Assembly: GCF_029269835.1 (NCBI RefSeq)
Contig: NZ_JARJBB010000026.1
Span: 1 to 57,068 of the forward strand
From: Streptomyces tropicalis
GTDB taxonomy: Bacteria > Actinomycetota > Actinomycetes > Streptomycetales > Streptomycetaceae
Direction of reading: 5' to 3'
DNA: 57,068 nt
Each line of letters begins with the position of its first letter. Position 1 is the stretch's first letter. The notes below the pieces were generated by a model. The model saw only the letters and a list, made by a program, of their open reading frames with translations. It was not told the DNA's origin and did not search any database. The position numbers were made by a program, and so were the translations under genes. Of the stretch, positions 29,122 to 37,446 are shown piece by piece.

Positions 29122-30449
29122 CGGACACCTCCGAGAGGCAGCGTGGCGAGGATGCCCGGTACCTGTTCGCGGTCCAGCCGGCCCAGTGCGGCTCCCGCCT
29201 GACGTGCCGCGTCCTCCACGGCCCGGCGCGCGGCGATCAGCTCGTCCTCGCTCCGTCCCGTCACGCGTACGTGCCCGCACAGCGACGTCTCCTGCCGGCC
29301 GCCCGGCGAGAGTGTGAGACTGAACGTCGTGGCCAGCGCCGGTACGGCGGTGACCTGTGCGACGAACTGCGGCAGGGCGGGCCCGCGCCCGCCCAGCTGG
29401 GGCCAGCGGCGCACCCAGTACGTGGTGTGCCGGCGGTTGTCGCACCGCCAGCTGCGGCTGGACTCCTCGGTGCGCCGCTCGGGCACCTCGGAACGGCCCG
29501 CCTCCGCCGTCACCAGCGGGTTGGCGCACGCGGAGGTGGCGATGGCCGCGGTGAGCTCCTCCTCGTTCAGGACCGTCGCACGGAAACCGGCGCCCGTGAG
29601 CCTGCTGGCGAGGTGGTCGGCGACGCGGGCGAGGCATCGCTGGACGCCTTCGAGGCCGCCGCCGCGCGCGGCCACGGCCTCCCGGCACAGTTCGGGGTCG
29701 AGCTTCAGCGCGATCCAGGTGATGCGCACCGCCGGGGCACCGGTCTGCGCCTGCAACGGCGCGTAGTTGGTCACGGCGACCGAGTGCTGCGGCAGCCGCA
29801 GCGCCGGCGCGGGCTGCGTGTGCAGCACGATCTGCGCCGACTCCAGGCGGATCCCGTCCACCTCCAACGCGTCCCGGACCAGTGCGACGGGCAGCGGCCG
29901 CCGGCCCCGCTCCGCCCGCAGTGCGGTCACGTCGGCCTCGACCTGGACGACCGCGGTGACGAAGGTCCCGTCACCGACCATGCCCACGGGACGCCGGTCG
30001 TGCCCGCCGAAGGAACAGGTACGCAGGCTGGGGTCGCACTCCACGGCCGGTGCGAAACCCGACTCGGTGCCCGGCGGCACGGGAGTGCCGGCGGCCCGCC
30101 GCCTGCGGGCGCGCAGGGCGAGCACGGTGCCCAGCCACTCCGGAAGCGAGCGCCCCCGGCGCCGCACGAACGCGAGCGCCACGAGCAGTACGGCCACGGT
30201 GAACGCCGGGATCCGCACGAACAGCCCGCCGGCCCACCCGCACAGCGCGAGTGCGGCGGCCAGCTCCACCAGGACGATCCGCCGGCGTCCGAACGATCCA
30301 CCCCGCCCCGAGCGGGACTTCGGCTGGAGGGTGAGCGCATCACGGGTCCGCGCCGGGGAGCCGTTGCCGCGGGGAGCCTCCGGCCCCGCGTCGCCCGATC
30401 GTGACCCGGATTGCGATCGCGACCGGGTCCGTGTTGCGGAAGTCGTCAC
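29118..30449 (-). CDS. eccE: type VII secretion membrane protein EccE
   Basis: 443 residues from GTG 30449 (the open frame extends to 30539 without a plausible start). A basic Ser/Arg N-terminus leads into two adjacent membrane helices (VLVELAAALALCGWAGGLFV and PAFTVAVLLVALAFV), followed by a basic loop and a large soluble domain. This is the standard EccE topology. FAPAVECDP and later VAVTNYAPLQAQ, and WRCDNRRHTTYWVRRWP, lie in the soluble domain. EccE sits at the periphery of the ESX membrane complex. It is divergent from eccB. Confidence 0.8.
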   Translation of the reverse strand: MTTSATRTRSRSQSGSRSGDAGPEAPRGNGSPARTRDALTLQPKSRSGRGGSFGRRRIVLVELAAALALCGWAGGLFVRIPAFTVAVLLVALAFVRRRGRSLPEWLGTVLALRARRRRAAGTPVPPGTESGFAPAVECDPSLRTCSFGGHDRRPVGMVGDGTFVTAVVQVEADVTALRAERGRRPLPVALVRDALEVDGIRLESAQIVLHTQPAPALRLPQHSVAVTNYAPLQAQTGAPAVRITWIALKLDPELCREAVAARGGGLEGVQRCLARVADHLASRLTGAGFRATVLNEEELTAAIATSACANPLVTAEAGRSEVPERRTEESSRSWRCDNRRHTTYWVRRWPQLGGRGPALPQFVAQVTAVPALATTFSLTLSPGGRQETSLCGHVRVTGRSEDELIAARRAVEDAARQAGAALGRLDREQVPGILATLPLGGVR

Positions 30450-30500
30450 TCCAAACCCCCCGAACTCTCCCGAAACTCCTCGTGCGCACCCTTCGCGGGG

Positions 30501-30566
30501 CGTCAGCACCCTACCCGTGCCGCGGGCAGTGCCACGCAACAGGCATAGTAGGGGCCGGTGCTGACG
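30501..30566. promoter_or_regulatory. inverted repeat in eccE/eccB divergent region
   Basis: CGTCAGCACC (30501-30510) and its exact reverse complement GGTGCTGACG (30557-30566) are separated by 46 bp in the 208-nt gap between divergent eccE and eccB. The left arm overlaps a minus-strand TAGGGT (30508-30513) that could be the eccE -10. It may be a pair of sites for one regulator controlling both directions. Confidence 0.45.
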
Positions 30567-30657
30567 GGCGACGCACCAGATGCGGTCCAGGACCGGGGGT
30601 GGAACGCTCCAGCCTCCATGAGTCCTTCACAGTTGTGCACGGGGAGAGCGGGAACAC

Positions 30658-32181
30658 ATGGCATCACGGCGGGACGAACTCAACGCCTACACCTTCGCGA
30701 GGCGCCGCATGCTCGCCGCCTTCCTCCAGCCCTCGCCCTCCGGCTCCGAGGAGGCCGCCCCCAAGCCGCTGGGCGCGGTGGTGCCGGGCCTGGTCGTCGG
30801 AGCGGTGACGCTCGCGGTGTTCGGCGCCATCGGCATGTTCAGCCCGACGGCTCCTCCCGGCTGGGACCAGGCGGGGGCGCACGTGATCGTCGCGAGCAAG
30901 TCCACCACCCGGTACGTCGTCCTGAGGACGGGCAAGCAGAACCAGCTTCACCCGGTCCTGAACATGGCCTCCGCGAAGCTGCTCCTGGACCCGGACAAGG
31001 ACGACGTCATCACCGTCGACGAGAAGATCCTGGACAGCGGCACGCCGCCCCACGGCGCCACCATCGGCATCCCGTACGCACCCGACCGGCTGCCTTCCGA
31101 CCAGGAGGCCCAGTCCGCCAAGCACTGGGCGGTCTGCGAGCGCCCCGGGGACGGCGGGCGGGCGATCCAGAAGGCCGCCTTCGTCCTCGCGCGGAAGGAC
31201 TGGGCCCGGACGGAGGGAGGCGACCGGCTGTCCGGCGGCGACCTGATGTACGTGATCGGCCCGGACGGCAGGACGCCGTTCGTGGTCGACGCGGACGGTT
31301 TCGCCTACCGGCTCGCGGACCCCTCGGACCAGGAACTGCTCAAGGCCCTGGACACGCAGGGCCGCGCTCCCCAGCGTGTCTCCCAGGAGTGGCTGGACAC
31401 CCTCCACAGGGGTTCCGCGGTCAGGATCCCGGCCATCGAGGGCACCCCCGGTGCGAAGGCCGGCGCGTCCCCCGGACTCGGGCAGTACGACCGCGTCGGC
31501 ATGGTCATCAAGGCCTACGACGGATCACGCATGCAGTACTACGTGGTGCAGCCCGGCAAGGTGGCCCGCATCTCGGAGTTCACCGCCACCCTGCTGCTCA
31601 ACAGCAGGGCCCTCGTCGGTGTCGGACAGGCCGGCGAGGCACAGCAGGTGAGCCCCGGTGCCGTCGTCGACAGCGGCACCTGGGACCCGGCCCGGAAGTG
31701 GCCCACGTACACGCCGCGGACGGTCAACGACGGGGCCAGCGCCACCAGCGGACGCGACACCGTCTGCAACGTGCTGCGCTCGGTGGACGGCAGCGGCCAC
31801 TGGAACGTGTCCACCTGGGCGGGCACCGACTTTCCCGCACAACTGCCCACCGGTTCCTCCAGCGCCTACGTCACTCCCGGTTCGGGCCTGCTGTTCCGCC
31901 AGTTCCACGGCCGTGAGACGGCGGCCGGCGGCGTCTTCCTCGTCACCGACACCGGCCTGCGGTACGCCCTGCAGTCCAACAGCGACAGCGCCACCGACGA
32001 CAAGGGCATCGGCACCTCCGCCCAGCAGCGTCAGCAGGAGCTCAGCGAGGCGCGCATCGCCCAGACCCGTCTCGGCTACGCCCACGTCAACCCGACGCCG
32101 GTGCCCGCCGAATGGTCGACGTTCCTGCCCACCGGCCCGCGACTGTCCGAGGCGGCCGCCCGTCAGCCGCAGGGCTCCTGA
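30658..32181 (+). CDS. eccB: type VII secretion protein EccB
   Basis: 507 residues. The N-terminus MASRRDELNAYTFARRRMLA is a hallmark of EccB. A single TM helix lies near residues 43-64 (VVPGLVVGAVTLAVFGAIGM), followed by a large extracytoplasmic domain with the repeats typical of EccB and a C-terminal segment containing VTDTGLRYALQSN. The EccB family forms the cap of the ESX membrane channel. ATG 30658 start, preceded by GGGGAGAG. It is followed 19 nt later by a mycosin gene. Confidence 0.93.
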   Translation: MASRRDELNAYTFARRRMLAAFLQPSPSGSEEAAPKPLGAVVPGLVVGAVTLAVFGAIGMFSPTAPPGWDQAGAHVIVASKSTTRYVVLRTGKQNQLHPVLNMASAKLLLDPDKDDVITVDEKILDSGTPPHGATIGIPYAPDRLPSDQEAQSAKHWAVCERPGDGGRAIQKAAFVLARKDWARTEGGDRLSGGDLMYVIGPDGRTPFVVDADGFAYRLADPSDQELLKALDTQGRAPQRVSQEWLDTLHRGSAVRIPAIEGTPGAKAGASPGLGQYDRVGMVIKAYDGSRMQYYVVQPGKVARISEFTATLLLNSRALVGVGQAGEAQQVSPGAVVDSGTWDPARKWPTYTPRTVNDGASATSGRDTVCNVLRSVDGSGHWNVSTWAGTDFPAQLPTGSSSAYVTPGSGLLFRQFHGRETAAGGVFLVTDTGLRYALQSNSDSATDDKGIGTSAQQRQQELSEARIAQTRLGYAHVNPTPVPAEWSTFLPTGPRLSEAAARQPQGS

Positions 32182-32200
32182 ACGCGGAGGAGACGCACCA

Positions 32201-33481
32201 GTGACGCAGACGACCGCGCACGGTCCCGCGGCCCGGAACGGGTCCGTGCGCCGCTCCGCGGCCCTCGCGGCCGCGACCGCTCTCACGGCGGCCACGTCCG
32301 TGCTCGCCCTTCCCCCGGCCGCCGCCCGTGCGGACGACGGGCAGTGCACCTTCCCGTCGAAGAACTACGCGGGGCGGCCGTGGGCGCTGCAGCGGGTCAA
32401 CCTCGACCAGTTGTGGGCCCAGTCCACGGGCAAGGGCGTCAGGGTCGCCGTCATCGACACCGGAGTCGACGTCAAGAACCCCCAGCTCAGGAACGCGGTC
32501 GAGGCGTCCCGGGGCAGCAACCTGCTGCCCGACAAGAACGGCAAGGGCGAGAAGATCGACCGCGGGAGCCCCAAGGGCATCACCGACACCGTCGGCCACG
32601 GCACCCGGGTGGCCGGGATCATCGCGGCCCGCCCACTGAAGGGCACCGGCTTCGTCGGGCTCGCCCCCGACGCCACGATCATCCCCGTCAAGCAGAACGA
32701 CGCGGAGGGCGACGGCACCTCGACCACCCTCGCCCAGGCGATCGACCACGCGGTCTCGGAGGGCGCGGGCGTCGTCAACATCTCCCAGGACACGGCGAAG
32801 GCCATCGAACGGGACTCGCTCCTCGAACGCGCCGTCGAGCGCGCCGTCGGCCGGGGCGTGGTGGTGGTCGCGTCCGCCGGCAACGACGGCCTGGGCGGCA
32901 ACGTCAAGGTGACGTACCCGGCCTCCTACTCCGGAGTGCTCGCCGTCGCCGCCTCCGACCGCAACAACGAGCGCGCCCCGTTCTCCCAGTCGGGCGACTT
33001 CGTCGGAGTGGCCGCTCCCGGCGTCGACATGATCTCCACCGTCCCCGGCGGAGGCCACTGCTCCGACAACGGCACCAGCTTCTCCGCACCCTACGTGGCC
33101 GCGGTGGCGGCGCTCCTGAAGTCCAAGTACCCCCGGTGGACGCCGGGCGAGATCGTCGCCCAGATCGAGCAGACCGCGGAACGCTCCGTCCCCGGCCGCG
33201 ACCGACTGGTCGGCTGGGGCGTCGTCGACCCGGTCAAGGCCCTCACCGACGTCGACCCGGCGCACCCGGTGCAGTCACCGCTGCCCGAGGGCGGAGTGAC
33301 CCGAGCCGAGGCCCCCACCGTCACCCCCCTGCACTTCGGCGAGACCGCCGAAGAACGCGACGCCCGTCTCGGCACGTACGTGGCCGTCGGAGCCCTGGTG
33401 GCGGTCGCGGGTCTCGGTGGCACGGCGGTGGCCGTACGGGACGCGCGCAGAAGGCGGTCGCGGACGGGAGGCACGGCATGA
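32201..33481 (+). CDS. mycP: mycosin, subtilisin-like ESX protease (first copy)
   Basis: 426 residues from GTG 32201 (GGAGGAG 9 nt upstream). A signal peptide ends near PPAAARA. The S8 triad is intact: VAVIDTGVD (Asp), VGHGTRVAG (His) and NGTSFSAP (Ser). Two Cys (DGQC near the mature N-terminus and GGHCSDNG near the active site) match the mycosin disulfide arrangement. A C-terminal TM helix (YVAVGALVAVAGLGGTAVAV) and basic tail anchor it facing outward. Mycosins stabilise the ESX complex and cleave substrates. It overlaps the next gene by 4 nt. Confidence 0.92.
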   Translation: MTQTTAHGPAARNGSVRRSAALAAATALTAATSVLALPPAAARADDGQCTFPSKNYAGRPWALQRVNLDQLWAQSTGKGVRVAVIDTGVDVKNPQLRNAVEASRGSNLLPDKNGKGEKIDRGSPKGITDTVGHGTRVAGIIAARPLKGTGFVGLAPDATIIPVKQNDAEGDGTSTTLAQAIDHAVSEGAGVVNISQDTAKAIERDSLLERAVERAVGRGVVVVASAGNDGLGGNVKVTYPASYSGVLAVAASDRNNERAPFSQSGDFVGVAAPGVDMISTVPGGGHCSDNGTSFSAPYVAAVAALLKSKYPRWTPGEIVAQIEQTAERSVPGRDRLVGWGVVDPVKALTDVDPAHPVQSPLPEGGVTRAEAPTVTPLHFGETAEERDARLGTYVAVGALVAVAGLGGTAVAVRDARRRRSRTGGTA

Positions 33482-34077
33482 CGACGATGGTGGTCGTCAG
33501 CTTCTCCGTCGCAGCCGTCATGGCGCTGGCGGGTTGCCTGAGAAGCGCATGGGTCCGGGCCTGGCGGCGCCGGCTCAGCCCCGGGGCGCCCGAGCTGCCC
33601 GATGCCTCGTTCGTTCTGGCCCGGGTCGTCTTCTTCGCCCTGGCGGGAGTTCTGGTCTTCTCGGGCTTCCGCCTCGTGTCCGTCGACGACGCCGCCGCGT
33701 GGAGCGACGGCGAACTGGCAAGCGCCGTGGAGCAGGCGGCGTACGCCCTCGACGGCACGTCCCGCGAGGGCGACATCTACGGCGACGACGGCGACTTCGA
33801 CACCGAGTACGCCTCGATGATCGAGGACAAGGTCGTCCAGAAGGGCGGCGGGGACGCTCCGGAGGGCGGAGTGAACGCCGCTCCCACGGGGACGAACGGG
33901 GCTGCCGACGCCCGGTACACGGTCACGGCGTCCGGGGCGGAGGCCTCCTACTGCCTGCACGTGACCCGCACCCACTCCAAGAAGGACGACTGGGTGTCGC
34001 CGGGTATCTCAGGCGGTGACGGCGTGACGGTACCGATGTTCCGCTTCGCCGTCACCAGCAGCAGGGGAGCGTGCTGA
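33478..34077 (+). CDS. small membrane protein of the ESX eccB operon
   Basis: 199 residues from ATG 33478, which overlaps the mycosin stop. TM1 lies at residues 4-21 (MVVVSFSVAAVMALAGCL) and TM2 near 44-64 (LARVVFFALAGVLVFSGF). The remainder, about 130 residues, is an acidic, Gly-rich domain with two Cys (SYCLHV and the final GAC) that would be outside the cell. No recognised family. Co-translation with MycP suggests it belongs to the outer face of the secretion apparatus. Confidence 0.7.
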   Translation: MTTMVVVSFSVAAVMALAGCLRSAWVRAWRRRLSPGAPELPDASFVLARVVFFALAGVLVFSGFRLVSVDDAAAWSDGELASAVEQAAYALDGTSREGDIYGDDGDFDTEYASMIEDKVVQKGGGDAPEGGVNAAPTGTNGAADARYTVTASGAEASYCLHVTRTHSKKDDWVSPGISGGDGVTVPMFRFAVTSSRGAC

Positions 34078-34109
34078 CGGGACGAACGCCGTCCCCTTGA
34101 CGGAGGTGT

Positions 34110-34724
34110 TCAACCGCCCAGCCTGCCCGGCAGCTCACAGCGGGCTTTCCCGTGCGCGTAGGCTGCGGCGTTCTTGGCGAGCGCGATGAGCCCCCGGCGC
34201 AGTGCCGACCGGTCGACGTCACCCTTTCGCTTGAGCTGCACGATCACGCTCAGATGACGGTTGGCCCCGCGAGCCGTGCACGGGACGTAGATGGCTGCGA
34301 CCCCGTCCGAGGCGATCGCCCTGTCTCCCGCGTCGAAGGCTCTGAGCGAGGACGCCGCGGCGAACTGCCCGACATTCTCCCTCTGCCACGTGCCGGGTGT
34401 GCCGTACTCAAGCAACTCGACGCGTGTGCTGAGGAGTTGTCGGCCACCGCCATTGACGAAGCAGCCTGTCTCGTACGAGCTGTCAGTGGTGTCGGACCTC
34501 AGGTCGGTCGGACCCTCGTCGAAGGCGTAGGAGGGCGCGGCCGGCAGGATCACGTTCAGGGCGGCGGCAGCCCGTGAGGCATCGCCCAGCGACGTGCACA
34601 CGTCGGCCGCCTCGACCTTTCCCCCGGCCCTGAAGGGCGGCCACCTCAGGGCGTACGCGAGCCCACTGATGAGGGCCAGCACGAGGACGGCTCCGGCAAT
34701 CGGCAGAAACCTGCTGCGCATCAT
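34110..34724 (-). CDS. membrane-anchored extracytoplasmic protein, unknown family
   Basis: 204 residues from ATG 34724 (a second ATG follows immediately). One N-terminal TM/signal-anchor (FLPIAGAVLVLALISGLAYAL) is followed by a mature domain with Cys at ADVCTSL, TGCFVNG, YVPCTAR and ARCELPG; four Cys suggest two disulfides. The pattern (short signal, Cys near LGDASRAAAAL, final ALAKNAAAYA) resembles small exported proteins of the DUF3558 type but I cannot confirm it. It follows the small gene at 34732 by 7 nt on the same strand. GC3 here is somewhat lower than in housekeeping genes. Confidence 0.65.
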   Translation of the reverse strand: MMRSRFLPIAGAVLVLALISGLAYALRWPPFRAGGKVEAADVCTSLGDASRAAAALNVILPAAPSYAFDEGPTDLRSDTTDSSYETGCFVNGGGRQLLSTRVELLEYGTPGTWQRENVGQFAAASSLRAFDAGDRAIASDGVAAIYVPCTARGANRHLSVIVQLKRKGDVDRSALRRGLIALAKNAAAYAHGKARCELPGRLGG

Positions 34725-34731
34725 GTCGATT

Positions 34732-35022
34732 TCAGTCTTCCGTGTCGAGCTTCCGGGGGATGCCTTCACCGTCGAAGTAGTCGTGGACCTTCGTACGGGC
34801 GCTGTCGAATCCGGCCTCGGCGGAGGTGGCCACCGACGCCTCGACCAGCGGGTAGTGGTGGCCCGCGCTCTGCCCTGCCTTGCGGGCGGCCGCGTCCACC
34901 GCATGCGGAGGCTCGGTGGAGGGCGCCGGCGTCGAGCCGGGCGCGGCGGCCGCGGTCGCGCCCTGCGGGCCGTGCCGGCGCAGGAGGGGTCGCCGTCCAA
35001 GTCCCGCACCTTCGCAGCACAT
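34732..35022 (-). CDS. small protein of ESX locus, possibly frameshifted near its start
   Basis: 96 residues if read from ATG 35022. The last 75 or so (STPAPSTEPPHAVDAAARKA ... VHDYFDGEGIPRKLDTED) have normal streptomycete codon bias. The first 11 codons do not: six of them end in A or T. A competing frame from GTG 35009 (MRDLDGDPSCAGTARRA) has 17 consecutive codons ending in G or C before losing bias. This pattern suggests the true start is GTG 35009 with a frameshift near 34960, either real or a sequencing error. No known domain. Confidence 0.45.
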   Translation of the reverse strand: MCCEGAGLGRRPLLRRHGPQGATAAAAPGSTPAPSTEPPHAVDAAARKAGQSAGHHYPLVEASVATSAEAGFDSARTKVHDYFDGEGIPRKLDTED

Positions 35023-35085
35023 GCGCAAACGGTACAAACCGCGGGCGCTGGGACGGACTTGTAACTGGGCTAACACATGCCTCGG

Positions 35086-35114
35086 TTGGCCCCGGTCGAC
35101 CGGGTGACTACAGT
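35086..35114 (+). promoter_or_regulatory. promoter with operator-like palindrome in its spacer
   Basis: -35 TTGGCC (35086-35091) and -10 TACAGT (35109-35114) are separated by 17 bp. The 14-bp perfect palindrome CCCGGTCGACCGGG (35091-35104) fills the spacer. Binding there would block RNA polymerase. It would drive the operon that starts at 35213, with a leader of about 90 nt. Confidence 0.55.
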
Positions 35115-35212
35115 GGTAAACGCGTTGTGAGGTGCGCGTTGGTTTGCGATCGTACGGAGAGCGGCTGATCGGCCTCAGGCAATGACGTGACGGGGTGACG
35201 GGGAGGAGCGTC

Positions 35213-35662
35213 GTGCTTCCGGCGGACATGGTGGGAGGCGCGTCGGCCACCAGGGCGGCGAACCTGAAAGCCAGCAACGAGGCGCTGACGACATTCCAGA
35301 AGCGCGTGGACGCCGTCCTGCGCCGCCTGGAGTCGTCGGCTGGGAATCCGACACGTGTCGGTGCTCAGACGATCAGGGCCGGCTCGCTGAACAGTGGGAC
35401 CCAGGATGCGTTCCCGGAGGCGCACGCCCTGTATCTGCAGTACAACCACGTCCACGAGAAGCTCACGGGCCTGTCCAAGACTCTGCACCTCCAGATCGAG
35501 GCCATCGGTATCGCCGTGCAAGGCGCGCACCGAGGCTTCCAGAACCTGGAAGAGGAGCAGCGCCGCCGGTTCTGGGAGATTCAGACGCAGATCAAGCAGC
35601 TGCAGCAGTCTTCCTCGAACGAGGGGCACATGGGCGTTCCGAAGACGGGTGCGGGGTACTGA
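35213..35662 (+). CDS. helical ESX-locus protein, possible WXG-like partner
   Basis: 149 residues. I choose GTG 35213 because GGGAGGAG stands 4-5 nt upstream; GTG 35195 is a longer alternative. Mostly helical: NLKASNEALTTFQKRVDAVL, a loop near RAGSLNSGTQDAF, then HALYLQYNHVHEKLTGLSKT and LEEEQRRRFWEIQTQIKQL. It has the length range and helix-loop-helix plan of T7SS small substrates or chaperones but no W-x-G turn. It lies 2 nt before the WXG-like long protein, so a heterodimer is a reasonable inference. Confidence 0.65.
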   Translation: MLPADMVGGASATRAANLKASNEALTTFQKRVDAVLRRLESSAGNPTRVGAQTIRAGSLNSGTQDAFPEAHALYLQYNHVHEKLTGLSKTLHLQIEAIGIAVQGAHRGFQNLEEEQRRRFWEIQTQIKQLQQSSSNEGHMGVPKTGAGY

Positions 35663-35664
35663 GC

Positions 35665-37422
35665 ATGGCCGACAACCATAAGTCAGACCTCGACCGTATC
35701 TCTCATCAGAACTCTTTCACCGACCTTGCGCGGGGTGTCGAGGCGCAGCCTCGGGGTGGTGGACTCTTCAGCGATCTCGTGATCGAACCGCTGCGCGCCG
35801 TGGTCGACTCCACCGGGTATGGAAAGGCCATGCACGGCCGGACGAACTTCGAGGAGTGCCCCCTCAACCACATGCTCGATCTTGTCGAGCAGACGGACCC
35901 CGAGGACCTCGAGACCTCCGGCAAAGCCCTGTGGGACGCCCGAGACGCCATCCAGTCGGCGGCCAAAGAACTGAGTGGCCACATCGAGCACGTCGAGTGG
36001 GTCGGCGAGTCGGGCGATGCCTTCCGTGCATGGGGGCGCTCCCTCGTCAAGGACGCGCACAGCCTCAGCGATTTCGCTGGGGGAGCCGGTGATCAGATCA
36101 GTGCTGCTGCCGTCGGGCTCGCGTCCGTGCGTCATGCGATGCCGCCCCGCGACACGACGAACGCACCCCGGCCCAAGAGCTTCCCCAAGTCCAAGCAGAT
36201 GGACAGCAACCACGACTACACCACTGCGGTCCGAGTGGAGAAGCATCGCCAAGAGGCGATCAATCAGATGAACAGGTTGTCGTCCTACTACGCCGTGTCC
36301 ACGGACCAGCTGGAGTCCTGGAACCAGCGGGCCCCCGAGTTCACCTCCATGCCCGACGTGGGCGTGCCCAAGCCGACGTCGTACGCCGACGGAGCTGGCT
36401 CCGGCGGCTCTGCGCACGGCGCAGCAGCGACTCACCCCGGCGTGGTCGCGGTGAGCCATCACACCATCACCGGGACCTCCGGCCAGAGCCTCCCGCATCA
36501 CCCGGGCGTCATGCCCCAGCCTTCCGGGCAGGGGCCTGAGCATGTGATCCACCCGGATGCGCCGGTCGGTACCGTCATCGACAGCGCGGGCACTCTGCCG
36601 GCGTCCGCTCCTGACACGGGTCACACCCCCTACCAGCCTGGACCCACGAGCACCGCGGGCGGCCCGAGTGGACGGTCCGAAACCGGCTACCTCCCTGTTT
36701 CCCCGGGCATCCCCGGCGGAGGCGCAGGCGGCCCGGGACGATTCCGCAACCCGTTCTCCGTCCAAGGGCGTGCGGGTACGACGAGTTCCGGCACCTCCGC
36801 GAGCGAGCGTTCTCTGGGCAGGGCGATGCCCGGACAGCCGGTTCGCCCCTCCCCCGGCCAGGGACTCGGGAAGGGAATGTCCGCTCAGGAGAAGGCCACC
36901 ACCCCGATGGGGCGTGCCGTCACCGGAGGTACGCCCAGGGCCGCCGGGACCTCGGCTCCCCGCGCCAACACCGGGCCGACCACGGGCGCAGGCCGGTCGA
37001 ACGGCGTGGTCGGTGGACGACCCACGAACACCGCGGGGACACCTGCCAAGGGCGGCTCGCGTATTCCCCGCGGCACGGTGATCGGTGCGGAGGAGACCGG
37101 AGGCCCGCAGGCCTCCACCGGACGGCTCGCCCGGCGAGGCGTGTTCGGGACGCCCGAGTCCACGACACGGCCGGACGGTACCGGCGCGACCACTGCCCGT
37201 AGTGTCCCGGCAGCCTCTGAAGGGGTCACCGGCAGGCCTGCCGCCCGCAACTCCGCCTCCCGAGCCGAGGGCAGCGGGATGACGCGCGGCGGCACGGCCC
37301 TGGGACGCGCGTCCGATCGTTCACGTGGCCGCGAGGCGGCACGCCCCGACCGTCCGGCCGAGGACGAAGAGACGCACCTGACCACAAACTCCCGGCGCGA
37401 CGTGCCGCCGGCCGTCAACTGA
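35665..37422 (+). CDS. long WXG-like (PPE/LXG-style) probable ESX substrate
   Basis: 585 residues. Residues about 60-160 form a helical WXG100-like domain with W112-V-G114 at the turn (HVEWVGESGDAFRAWG). A second helical stretch follows (VEKHRQEAINQMNRLSSYYA). From about 235 to the end it is Gly/Thr/Ser/Pro/Arg-rich and predicted disordered, with no catalytic domain I can see. The plan (N-terminal secretion domain plus long variable tail, small partner encoded just upstream) matches T7SS substrates. It is in one operon with a mycosin and two WXG100 proteins. Function of the tail unknown. Confidence 0.65.
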   Translation: MADNHKSDLDRISHQNSFTDLARGVEAQPRGGGLFSDLVIEPLRAVVDSTGYGKAMHGRTNFEECPLNHMLDLVEQTDPEDLETSGKALWDARDAIQSAAKELSGHIEHVEWVGESGDAFRAWGRSLVKDAHSLSDFAGGAGDQISAAAVGLASVRHAMPPRDTTNAPRPKSFPKSKQMDSNHDYTTAVRVEKHRQEAINQMNRLSSYYAVSTDQLESWNQRAPEFTSMPDVGVPKPTSYADGAGSGGSAHGAAATHPGVVAVSHHTITGTSGQSLPHHPGVMPQPSGQGPEHVIHPDAPVGTVIDSAGTLPASAPDTGHTPYQPGPTSTAGGPSGRSETGYLPVSPGIPGGGAGGPGRFRNPFSVQGRAGTTSSGTSASERSLGRAMPGQPVRPSPGQGLGKGMSAQEKATTPMGRAVTGGTPRAAGTSAPRANTGPTTGAGRSNGVVGGRPTNTAGTPAKGGSRIPRGTVIGAEETGGPQASTGRLARRGVFGTPESTTRPDGTGATTARSVPAASEGVTGRPAARNSASRAEGSGMTRGGTALGRASDRSRGREAARPDRPAEDEETHLTTNSRRDVPPAVN

Positions 37423-37446
37423 ACGCAGACGAGGACCGACATCACC

